From Patiria pectinifera (lineage: Eukaryota; Echinodermata; Asteroidea; Valvatida; Asterinidae), in the NCBI GenBank assembly GCA_029964075.1, contig CM057150.1:682001-746000 (forward strand): a DNA stretch of 64,000 nt, given 5' to 3'. Shown one piece after another: positions 1-9,718 of the stretch. The number at the start of each line of letters is the position of its first letter. Position 1 is the stretch's first letter. The position numbers and the translations under genes were made by a program. A model generated the notes under the pieces. The model worked only from the letters and a program-made list of their open reading frames with translations, did not search any database and had not been told where the DNA came from.

Positions 1-722
1 AACAGCGAGAGGGCCACGATAAAGAGACTTAGAAAAGACTTACACAAACAGTGGGAAAGACACACAAAACGGACAGGTAACAGAATAACCATAGACACGA
101 CACACAGTGGTTAAATCACCCCAGCCCGCCATTCTGAAAATTATTTTTTCGGACTTTCTTTGGAATGGTGCAGCAACTCTAAAAATTTTGTCACTAGTAA
201 AATAGAAATTCAGTAACCTTAAACAAGAAGCTGTCAGTGTCTTGTATCAATCTTGATAAGTTGTGCAATAACAGGCTCCACGACGCTTACGATTTGCTGG
301 TAAAATAGGTCATGTTCAGTCGTACGCCACAACTTCGGCCGCCTACATGTAACTTGATTGCGCAAGTTACGCCATAATATATTGCGCAAGTACATGTAGC
401 AGACTTATGCACTGTGAGACTTTCTTGAAATGTGTCATAAGTACAATGTTGCGCAACGTGAAATGTTGCGCAGCTAACGCAATAAATTGTGGTGCAAGCG
501 GAGTTGAGCCATTGCTACTGGAGTTAACCTTAACAATAAGGCCACGACAATAATGAACTAACTAGACTTATGTTTGTGGACAAACACAGGGCTGTTTCGG
601 TATGTTTTTGTGACATGTGACATGTAAAGTTTCAAGTATAAGTTCCATCCAGGAAGGATGTGTAGTTCTGTTGATAATAACTGGTGGGTATAATATATGA
701 TTACATTCTCATAGGGCTTTGA

Positions 723-1240
723 ATTTTGATGTTACATGTGATGTGATGACCTCATGATGACGTCACATCAATTTTCATCTATAACCATATTTTTGTTTGT
801 AAATAACAACTTAGCCATAGCATATATCATTGATAGCAAGTTCACATCTTTCCTCAATTTCAAATTACAAGGCACTTCCGGTTTCAACCACAAGGAAGGG
901 TCACATGATTTGCACATAATATAAAAAATTAAGACCCTGGATTATTCTATCGATTCCCGCAAACCTTAAGTTCAGGTCTCTCACAGTTGATTTTATATTG
1001 ATTTTTAAAGATCTATTAATCTTTAACGTGACGTCACGTGACCCATGATGACGTCATCATGACGTCAAGTGATTTTTCATCTATAAGACATCCCGGTCTA
1101 GGTACATACCAACTTTCAACCCAATCGGACCTCGCCCAATCTGTCAGATCTAGCCGAATTCTTCTAGAAAATGGTCACAACAGAAAAATCGCATATAATG
1201 TCACGTCACGTGACTCATGATGACGTCACAATGACGTCAA
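723..1240. promoter_or_regulatory. Cluster of CRE/E-box/AP-1-like palindromes
   Basis: Three short stretches (about 730-772, 1027-1074, 1199-1238) are packed with TGACGTCA (CRE consensus), CACGTG (E-box) and TGACTCA-like (AP-1) palindromes. Equivalent clusters occur at about 6768-7430, 17045-17565, 18616-18848 and 23695-24195. Known biology: TGACGTCA binds CREB/ATF factors. Whether these act as intronic enhancers or are only the signature of an old repeat family is inference; the Helitron-like insertion also contains the same motif near 36308. Confidence 0.4.
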
Positions 1241-1779
1241 TGTTCGGCACACAACTTCAGGTGCTGATTCAAGTGTGTGCCAAGTATAAAGGCAATCGGA
1301 TTGTTTTTAGCGTCCAAAGTGCCGGGGACAAAAAAACATGCACAAATGTTATGGGCAAAATGACTTGAAAAAGAAAAAAAATAAAGTAAAAAACAAAAAT
1401 CTTAGCGAAAACAAAGGCTGTTTCAGCAAAAGTGCCGAAACAGCCAATGAGTATTGAAGTACACTTTTAATCTAGTTTTGGTGGTTCAGCCTCGTATCCT
1501 CATTGTATCTGACTGACTCACTGACTGTCAATGAGTCGTGATTAACCTCACTGTGATCCAAAAGGTCTCTTTGGATCCTAAGGACTCCCACAACATAGAC
1601 CCCTACAAAACCTAGACCCCTAATTAGAGGGCTTGTACAAGCCTATTAAAGCTGGTCCATGTAGTCTTCTTTTATAATAGTTGATGATGCTCAGGCATTT
1701 ACAGAAAGTGATGACTGAACAAAGAAAGTTGAAATTGTAGGAGCATTTACATTCCTCTGCGTGACTTATTTTGTTTCAG

Positions 1780-1851
1780 CTGCTGAGGAGTCAGCATATG
1801 AAGAGATGCAGACCAGTGACAAAGACAAGTCAAAGAGCCCCCCAGCTGCAG
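1780..1851 (+). CDS. Tyrosine cassette exon, copy 1 (AYEEM type)
   Basis: A 72-nt exon between TTTTGTTTCAG and GTAAATTC. Phase 1 at both ends, so it can be included, skipped or multiplied without changing frame. In that frame it encodes an acidic, Ser/Lys-rich tail piece: AEESAYEEMQTSDKDKSKS followed by PPAA. The YEEM here is a YxxM motif, the class bound by PI3-kinase p85 SH2 domains in known receptors. No signal peptide or membrane segment lies in this piece, so the extracellular part of the protein must be encoded upstream of the window. The family cannot be named; an Ig-type or other tyrosine-motif receptor is likely from the terminal exon at 38695. Exon status is inferred from splice signals, conservation of frame over copies and match of style to the other exons. 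Confidence 0.65.
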
Positions 1852-2142
1852 GTAAATTCATATCGGGTTGTCTTTTTTTTGTCATTTTATCTGAAATAAA
1901 GTAAAATATTCAGGGTAAGCCTTAAGGATTTTTTTTTTGTACAGCAAAACTTCTATGCAAATTTTGATTTGCATAGCAGTTTACCAATTTTGCATAGCAG
2001 TTTTGTTATACTCAAATTTAGCCTCGGCTATGCAATTACTATTTACCTGTCAGTGTCAGACTGTACAAATTACAAAGCAATAAAGAAGTAACTTACGTTA
2101 AGCTGTGAACTTAATGACTCATCAGTTGTCTGTTTATTTCAG

Positions 2143-2165
2143 GAGCTGCATGCTTGCTGGAATAA
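2143..2165 (+). CDS. Candidate short alternative 3'-terminal exon, copy a
   Basis: Follows a good acceptor (TTTATTTCAG). Spliced from the phase-1 tyrosine exon it would add GAACLLE and a TAA stop, ending the tail after a single tyrosine motif. Further copies are at 8334, 18465, 20129 and 25097 with the same stop, and at 30888 with the stop lost. Read instead in phase 0 the same sequence stays open to 2448 and includes a hydrophobic stretch, but copy-to-copy changes there are almost all amino-acid changing, which argues against selection on that frame. Confidence 0.35.
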
Positions 2166-2191
2166 CTTTCGAGTGAAAAAGCAAGTAATTA

Positions 2192-2215
2192 ACCCGGGCC
2201 ATTCCTGGCCCGGGT
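2192..2215 (+). repeat. GC-rich hairpin after the candidate terminal exon
   Basis: Perfect inverted repeat ACCCGGGCCA / TGGCCCGGGT with a four-base loop (TTCC or TTTC). Also at 8383-8406, 20178-20201, 25146-25169 and 30937-30960; the copy near 18510-18530 has lost its right arm. It sits 27 bases after the candidate stop codon in each unit and could fold in RNA. Function unknown. Confidence 0.7.
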
Positions 2216-3282
2216 CTAGATCCGCCTGCCAATTATTGGCAGTATTTGTCTTGATACCGGTAGTTTTCGTAGTAGCCATGTTTTCATCAATATGCTACAC
2301 AGCGCACAAACGACAACACAGCTGGGATTTTGACGTTTTAGTTCCCACGAATCCCATGTGCGTATCAAGTGATTTACTTGAAGGGGTAAACCTGTTTTTC
2401 CGTGTCGGCAAAATGTTTAAGATAAACCGACAAATATCTAAAGAATAGTGATGAGAAAAGGGCTCGATTTACCCAGGTGTACGCATGCAACAGTGCATGT
2501 AGATTTTGGCTGGTGCACGTAGCTTTTTTACTGAGTATGCAGGACGTGCTATAACTTTTTTAGCCACCAAAATACTCATTTCATGCATATATTTACCAGT
2601 GAGTGAGAATAAGAATAAAGTTTGTTGAATACTTGACCAGATAGTGTACAAACGTGTTATTTCTTTTATAAATCCATAAATTATTCCTCGCACAGTCGCA
2701 GCAGATTCAAAGTACGAGGTAAAATCTGGACGTACGTCCTGCAACCTCCTCCGATCAAGCACGTGATTTACCACGTGATACATGCTGCGGATAATTTGGT
2801 ATCGCACTGACACTCCTGGCATTCCTGATGTCCGGATCATAAGTGTGATTCCAAATTATTAGCTGCGTTTATCACGTGGTCTCGTTATTGGCCAATCAGA
2901 CGCCGCCTGATTTTATACAGCTGAACAAAATTGACGTTCTTTTTCAGTATTTAAGCTTAACTAAATCAAAACATGATGGATGTTTACCATGTCCGATAGG
3001 TGGAATTCAGTGGACCGAAATTTGGTGGCAAGTACACCTTGTATCAACTTTTCAAAAATCCCCAGCCTAGTATTAGCATTGTCGTTAGCAGACACTTTTT
3101 GGTACCGGACACTTTTTGGCATGATACTCTGCCCTGGTGCTCGTCGTGCAGGCACTGTGTGCGTGCACGGCCCCTAGATACAATTTTCCGAGGTGCCTTG
3201 TTTTGCCTATGGAGTAAAAAAGAATGCTTAGTTCATCGTACAAATACGTAACGTTATATATATATGGATGAAAATACGTGAC

Positions 3283-3380
3283 TCTAAGCTCGAGTCCGAG
3301 TCATCATGGTCGAGTCCAAGCCCGAGTCATTTTCCAATGTGACTCGAGTCGGGCCGAGTCACGAGTCGGGCCGAGTTGCT
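3283..3380. repeat. GAGTC pentamer-rich repeat
   Basis: Irregular runs of CGAGTC/CCGAGTC/GGGCCGAGTC. Equivalent runs are at about 4365-4445, 4765-4862, 14741-14816, 15058-15150, 21305-21390, 21696-21795, 26240-26336, 32053-32146, 37711-37795 and 38101-38217. No coding role seen; useful as unit landmarks. Confidence 0.8.
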
Positions 3381-4121
3381 CGGGGCCCCCCTTGCCCCCA
3401 CTTGGCGACGGTCCTGTCCCCTCCCCAACCCCCCAATGAACCACCAATAAGCTTCAGGTGCTAAAAGTAACACCTTAGAAGCTGTAAACCAGTGGTCTCC
3501 CCAAACTCTCCCTTTCTTACAGTTCAGGAGGGTACTTGTGCGTGGAGTCCATACTAGCAGTGTAGGATCAGAAAAACTCCACATGTTCAGCACACAACTT
3601 CAGGTGCTGGTTCAAGTGTGTGCCAAGTATAAAGGCAATCGGATTGATTTTAGTGTACAAAGTGCCGGGGACAAAAAAACGTGCACAAATGCTATGGTCA
3701 AAATGACTTGAAAAGAAAAAAAATAAAGTAAAAAACAAAAATCTGAACGAAAACAAAGGCTGTTTCAGCAAAAGTGCCGAAACAGCCAATGAGTATGAAG
3801 TACACTTTTAATCTAGTTTTGGTGGTTCAGCCTCGTGTCCTCATTGTATCTGGCTGACTCACTGACTGTCAATGAGTCGTGATTGAACCTCACTGTGACC
3901 CAAAAGGTCTCTTTGGATCCTAAGGACTCCCACAACATAGACCCCTACAAAACCGAGACCCCTAATTAGAGGGCTTGTACAAGCCTGTTAAATCTAGTTC
4001 TTGCAGTCTTCTTTTATAATTGTTGATGATGCTCAGGCATTTGCAGAAAGTGATGACTTAACAAAGAAAGTTGAAATTGTAGGAGCATTTACATTCCTCT
4101 GCGTGACTTATTTTGTTTCAG

Positions 4122-4193
4122 CTGCTGAGGAGTCAGCATATGAAGAGGTGCAGACCAGTGACAAAGACAAGGCAAAGAGCCCCCCAGCTGCAG
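4122..4193 (+). CDS. Tyrosine cassette exon, copy 2 (AYEEV type)
   Basis: Same 72-nt, phase 1-1 exon with intact TTTCAG acceptor and GTAAATTC donor. Differs from copy 1 in YEEV for YEEM and KDKAKS for KDKSKS. Its intron downstream takes a different route: ATTAATGACATGAAGG leads straight to the GAGTC repeat, so no candidate terminal exon follows this copy. Confidence 0.65.
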
Positions 4194-5049
4194 GTAAATT
4201 CATATCGGGTTGTCTTTTTTTGTGATTATATCTAAAATAAAGTAAAATATTAATGACATGAAGGTTCTTTTGCTGAGGATCAGTCATAATATAGTTGATT
4301 TTCATGGGAAAATTCTATCACAGCTTTCGGCAACCGTCCGACTGCCTTTCTCAATGTACTTCAGTGTTTTAGTCGAGTCACCAATGTCGAGTCCGAGTCC
4401 TAAGTCACAAGCCCCGAGTTCGAGTCACGAGTCTGAGTCATGAGTCACTTGTTCTTAGTTGTTCACCAAACTAATCATTTTTTTTAAAATTTGTTGTTCA
4501 ATCATCCATTCTGTCTTTTAAGTAAATCCCTAGCTCAAAAATGCCCAGCCTAGTATTAGCATTGTCGTAAGCAGACACTTTTTGGTACCGGACACTTTTT
4601 GGCATGATACTCTGCCCTGGTGCTCGTCGTGCAGGCACTTTGTGCGTGCAAGGCCCCTAGATACAATTTTCCGAGGTGCCGTGTTTTGCCTATGGAGTAA
4701 AAAAGAATGCTTAGTTCATCATGCAAATATGTAACGTTATATATATATGGATGAAAATACGTGGCTCTAAGCTCGAGTCCGAGTCATCATGGTCGAGTCC
4801 AAGTCCGAGTCATTTTCCAATGTGACTCGAGTCGGGCCGAGTCACGAGTCGGGCCGAGTTGCTCGGGGCCCCCCTGGCCCCCACTTGGCGACGGGCCTGT
4901 CCCCTCCCCAATCCCCCAATGAACCACCAATTAGCTTCAGGTGCTAAAAGTAACACCTTAGAAGTTGTAAACCAGTGGTCTCCCCAAACTCTCCCTTTCT
5001 TACCGTTCAGGAGGGTACTTGTGCGTGGAGTCTATACTAGCAGTGTAGG

Positions 5050-5390
5050 ATCAGAAAAACTCCACTGTGTCTGTTATGGTATTCTGGGGGTCGCAGGTTC
5101 ACATCCCATTGCAGTCAATTTCATGATCCAGTCAGACTAATCTGTTATTATTTCATTTCTATCAACGCCCTTGCATAGGCGCATGTGTAGTTCCAAACAT
5201 GGCCTAGTAAAGAGGATTAGAATTCAATATTGGGTTTTGCCGTCCACCGACATTTGATATACACTGTATACTCAGTGTCGTCCCCATTAATTGTGAGTTA
5301 TCACCCACGTTAATCACTTAAGTGATCGGAACAATACTGAGTGTACAGTTTTTACTAAAATAATTACTTTGGTAAAGGGCAGAATTCGAT
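5050..5390. repeat. tRNA-like SINE segment within unit 1
   Basis: Contains a B-box-like GGTTCACATCCCA after GGGGGTCGCA (5087-5107) and, further on, a conserved block starting GGGTTTTGCCGTCCACCGAC (5232) with CACTGTATACTCAGTGTCGT. Unit copies are near 15365-15660 and 22010-22320. The second block recurs outside the array: inverted at about 59690-59740, direct at about 45740-45770 and 54108-54160, showing it is an interspersed family. Confidence 0.55.
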
Positions 5391-5491
5391 ATTGACGCAA
5401 ATTCCATCTTATGACGTAGCCTGAGGCCACCAACCAAGCCCACCTACGATTCTAGTCTTATTGATTTTCCATTTGTTTGTTCTACCATCAG

Positions 5492-5545
5492 ATGACTACG
5501 CAGCAATGAAGAAACCCAAGAAATACGTTCCTCCATCATCCACAG
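5492..5545 (+). CDS. YxxM cassette exon, copy 1 (DYAAM)
   Basis: A 54-nt exon between TCTACCATCAG and GTACAGATG, phase 1 at both ends. Joined to a tyrosine exon it encodes DDYAAMKKPKKYVPPSST. DYAAM fits the YxxM consensus for PI3-kinase p85 SH2 binding (known for CD28-type and insulin-receptor-substrate proteins); KYVPPS gives a second tyrosine next to a proline pair. The other two frames are closed by stops, which supports phase 1. Copies 2 and 3 lie at 15780 and 22424; units 4 and 5 lack it. Confidence 0.65.
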
Positions 5546-7970
5546 GTACAGATGACAATTTATGAGTTTTAAGACCGGCTTTAAACATGTTTTCCAAGAA
5601 TTGGTTTTTGCTAGCCCAGAGGACCAGGCTAGAGGACCAGTCCATCTTTGTAACTAATTCCAACTGAAGCTAAGCATTGTGTGTGTAATTTAGACCAGCA
5701 GCCGATTTCAGGAAAAAGTGCGTAGTTTGTGCCATACGTAAGACTTGCAGAACAAAGTTGTTGTGCAGCTGTGCATTCAACTTACCAAATTTGGCATATA
5801 GCGGCCCATTGTTTTAAATAATCTAAACATAAAATATCAAATTCTTGTATTGTGCCAAATCTGTCAAAATTGACGCTCAAGGCGCTTCACATAAATAAAA
5901 ATGAACCAGTTAAAATTAAAGAACAAACTAAAATTCATAGAAGAAAAACCTTTAAAATAACTAGGTGAACAATTGAAATAAGTTGTCTAAAACAGGCAGG
6001 TTAAGACGGACAGACACAGTAAAGCAACAGCGAGACGGCCACGATAAAGAGACTTAGAAAAGACTTACACAAACAGTGGGAAACACACACAAAACGGACA
6101 GATAACAGAATAACCATAGACACGACACACAGTGGTTAAATCACCCCAGCCCACCATTCTGGAAAAAAAATTTTCGGACTTTCTTTGGAATGGTGCAGCA
6201 ACTCTAAAAATTTTGTCACTAGTAAAATAGAAATTCAGTAACCTCAAACAAGAATCTGAGAGTGTCTTGTATCAATCTTGATAAGTTGTGCAATAACAGG
6301 CTCCAGGACGCTTACGATTTGCTGGTAAAATAGGTCATGTTCAGTCGTACGCCACAACTTCGGCCGCCTACATGTAAGTTGATTGCGCAAGTTACGCCAT
6401 AATATATTGCGCAAGTACATGTAGCAGACTTATGCACTGTGAGACTTTCTTGAAATGTGTCATAAGTACAATGTTGCGCAACGTGAAATGTTGCGCAGCT
6501 AACGCAATAAATTGTGGTTCAAGCGGAGTTGAGCCATTGCTACTGGAGTTAACCTTAACAATAAGGCCACGACAATAATGAACTAACTAGACTTATGTTT
6601 GTGGACAAACACAGGGCTGTTTCGTCATTTTTTGTGACATCTGACATGTAAAGTTTCAAGTATAAGTTCCATCCAGGAAGGATGTGTAGTTCTGTTGATA
6701 ATAACTGGTGGGTATAATATATGATTACATTCTCAAAGGGCTTTGAATTTTGATGTTACATGTGATGTGATGACCTCATGATGACGTCACATCAATTTTC
6801 ATCTATATAACTATATTTTTGTTTGTAAATAACAACTTAGCCATAGCATATATCGTTGAAAGCAAGTTCACATCTTTCCTCAATTTCAAATTACAAGGCA
6901 CTTCCAGTTTCAACCAGAAGGAAGGGTCACATGATTTGCACATAATATAAAAAATTAAGACCCTGGATTATTCTATCGATTCCCGCAAACCTTAAGTTCA
7001 GGTCTCTCACAGTTGATTTTATATTGATTTTTAAAGATCTATTAATCTTAAACATGACGTCATGTGACCCATGATAATGTCATCGTGACGTCACTTGTAT
7101 TTTCAACTATAACATATCTCAGTCTAGGCACATGCCAACTTTCAACCCCATCGGACCTGTAGTTCAGGAGATATAGGCCTTCAAAATACGTTTATATTAT
7201 ATGATGTCATATGTCACGTGATGACATCATCATGACGTCAAGTGATTTTTCATCTATAAGATATCCCGGTCTAGGTACATACCAACTTTCAACCCAATCG
7301 GACCTGTAATTCTGGAGATATAGCCCAATCTGTCAGATCTAGCCGAATTCTGCTAGAAAATGGTCACAACAGAAAAATCGCATATGATGTCACGTCACAT
7401 GACTCATGATGACGTCACGATGACGTCAATGTTCGGCACACAACTTCAGGTGCTGGTTCAAGTGTGTGCCAAGTATAAAGTCAATCAGATTGATTTTAGT
7501 GTCCAAAGTGCCGGGGAGAAAAAAAACGTGCACAAATGCTATGGGCAAAATGACTTGAAAAATAAAAAAAATAAAGTAAAAAGCAAAAATCTGAACGAAA
7601 ACAAAGGCTGTTTCAGCAAAAGTGCCGAAACAGCCAATGAGTATTGAAGTACACTTTGAATCTAGTTTTGGTGGTTCAGCCTCGTGTCCTCATTATATCT
7701 GACTGACTCACTGACTGTCAATGAGTCGTGATTGAACCTCACTGTGACCCAAAAGGTCTCTTTGGATCCTAAGGACTCCCACAACATAGACCCCTACAAA
7801 ACCGAAAGCCCTAATGAGAGGGCTTGTACAAGCCTGTTAAAGCTGGTCCATGTAGTCTTCTTTTATAATAGTTGATGATGCTCAGGCATTTACAGAAAGT
7901 GATGACTTAACAAAGAAAGTTGAAATTGTAGGAGCATTTACATTCCCCTGCGTGACTTATTTTATTTCAG

Positions 7971-8042
7971 CTGCTGAGGAGTCAGCATATGAAGAGGTGC
8001 AGACCAGTGACAAAGACAAGGCAAAGAGCCCCCCAGCTGCAG
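7971..8042 (+). CDS. Tyrosine cassette exon, copy 3 (AYEEV type)
   Basis: 72-nt phase 1-1 exon, acceptor TTTATTTCAG, donor GTAAATTC, coding for AYEEVQ and KDKAKS. Same reading as copy 2. Followed by a candidate terminal exon at 8334. Confidence 0.65.
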
Positions 8043-8333
8043 GTAAATTCATATCGGGCTGTCTTTTTTTGTGATTATATCTAAAATAAAGTAAAATATT
8101 CAGGGTAAGCCTTAAGGATTTTTTTTTTTGTATATCAAAACTTCTATGCAAATTTTGATTGGCATAGCAGTTTACCAAGTTTGCATAGCAGTTTTGTCAT
8201 ACTCAAATTTAGCCTCGGCTTTGCAATTACTATTTACCTGTCAGTGTCAGACTGTACAAATTACAAAGCAATAAAGAAGTAACCTACGTTAAGCTGTGAA
8301 CTTAATGACTCATCAATTGTCTGTTTATTTTAG

Positions 8334-8356
8334 GAGCTGCATGCTTGCTGGAATAA
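8334..8356 (+). CDS. Candidate short terminal exon, copy b
   Basis: Acceptor is TTTATTTTAG here rather than TTTATTTCAG, still AG. Same GAACLLE-stop reading in phase 1. The downstream segment is cut by the DIRS-like element at 8563. Confidence 0.35.
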
Positions 8357-8572
8357 CTTTCGAGTGAAAAAGCAAGTTATTAACCCGGGCCATTTCTGGC
8401 CCGGGTTTAGATCCGCCTGCCAATTATTGGCAGTATTTGCCTTGATACCGGTAGTTTTCGTAGTAGCCATGTTTTCATCAATATGCTACACAGCGCACAA
8501 ACGACAACAAAGCTGGGATTTTGAAGTTTTAGTTCCCACGAATCCCACGTGCGTATCAAGTGGTCTACTTTC

Positions 8573-8710
8573 CTGTAGAGCGAACACTACATATGCATTG
8601 TTCCCTATGCCGGCAGGCAATTTGCTAAGAGTTTTACACAATAGCGCCCTCACGTGTCCTACCCATGACGCCCTGTGACATGTGCACTACGTTAGCGTCC
8701 TCTTTTTCTC
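8573..8710. repeat. Left inverted terminal repeat of the DIRS-like element
   Basis: From CTGTAGAGCGAACACTACAT to CTCTTTTTCTC; reverse complement of 13628-13764 with scattered mismatches (for example AACACTAC versus AATACTAC). Confidence 0.85.
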
Positions 8711-9191
8711 TTAGCCGCAGGCGAGGTATAACGTGGAATTTCAATCGACCTGAATTTCACTATTTTATTTGTACTTCTTGTGCTTGGAGAAAGCTATTTC
8801 GAAGAAATAAAGAGAAAGTGTTTATTGTAGAGTTGTTCTAGTGAAGTATTTGAGTGAAAATGAAGTAAGAAATGAGTAAATCTAAGAAGTTGGGGAGGAC
8901 TGGGTGTGTCGATAATGGAGGGACGTACATCCCACCAGACAAGCCCGAGTTCTCGGGGGACTGCACCGGTGATGGTACGTCACCGCGGTAGCAGTCCCCT
9001 AGTCAGCCCCTTCAGCCACTGCCGGCTGTCGGAGCCGACGGACCTGTTGACCAAGTGGGGGGCCGTACAACCCCACCGTCTTCGGTCAATATTCACGGGT
9101 CCGCCCAACTGAAGGGGAAACACACTGGCAAGACAAGGAAATTGTCAAAACGGGACGTACGGCAAAAGGTGGCCCCGCTACGAGGCGCACC

Positions 9192-9698
9192 GTGCCTGTC
9201 CCTGGCCCGTCTACGGGGCACACGCAGCCGGAGGAAGTACTCCTCCATGGCTCAGTGCACCCAGGCCCACCCAGCCCCGTGATTACCACGATGCCTGGGG
9301 ATGGGCTGTTATATGGCCGGCTAATCGACCGTACAGCACCCGCCTATGTTACCGGCGTGGGGGCGCTATCGGCCGCCCGGGCTATTGATAGCGTAGAGCC
9401 GAATCCCTGGGATTCCCCCAGAGCGTTAACGCTACGCTCGGAGGGCCATGCCTCTACATCGGATTTTATTCGTTGTTCGGGCATCCCCGTGTCCCCGCAA
9501 TCCTCGGCAACTACTCGGAGTCGTTCTTCAAAGAAGAAAAAATTAAAAAAGAACCGCCGTTCTCGCCGTTCTTCAACGAGTTCTAGTGAGTCATCTGGTC
9601 GATCACACCGTGGAAAACGCCACAAGGGTGGCGACTCGATTTCACGCGATGATTTTTTGGAGGCTTTTCACTCCCTCATGGCCTCATTGTCGGGCTGA
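9192..9698 (+). CDS. Gag-like basic ORF of the DIRS-like element
   Basis: Open for 168 codons; the C-terminal half is rich in Arg/Ser/Lys (RSRSSKKKKLKKNRRSRR) and then SRDDFLEAFHSLM. Such basic, low-complexity regions are typical of nucleic-acid-binding Gag-type proteins in DIRS elements. It ends at a stop 20 bases before the next ORF, which continues with more Gag-like sequence in another frame, so Gag and Pol parts may once have been read differently. The start is uncertain; an earlier short frame begins at about 8872. No zinc knuckle seen. Confidence 0.45.
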   Translation: MPVPGPSTGHTQPEEVLLHGSVHPGPPSPVITTMPGDGLLYGRLIDRTAPAYVTGVGALSAARAIDSVEPNPWDSPRALTLRSEGHASTSDFIRCSGIPVSPQSSATTRSRSSKKKKLKKNRRSRRSSTSSSESSGRSHRGKRHKGGDSISRDDFLEAFHSLMASLSG

Positions 9699-9718
9699 CA
9701 GGGAGATTACGGTCACAG

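Larger units (their letters stand above)
1..6025 (+). repeat. Array unit 1 (cut by the window's left edge)
   Basis: Contains tyrosine exon copies 1 and 2, one candidate terminal exon and YxxM exon copy 1. At 3578-3584 the sequence jumps from the SINE-like segment (ending AAAACTCCAC) back to the ATGTTC(A/G)GCACAC segment upstream of the tyrosine exon, giving a second, shortened sub-unit. The same junction is found in unit 4, so these two units share an ancestor that already carried it. Confidence 0.8.

Noticed and set aside
4859..5140. 93-codon ORF across the GAGTC and SINE-like segments
   Set aside because: Covers dispersed repeats, is not preserved in other units and has no splice support.
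9344..9625. Minus-strand ORF opposite the Gag-like region
   Set aside because: Shadow of the Arg/Lys/Ser-rich sense strand.
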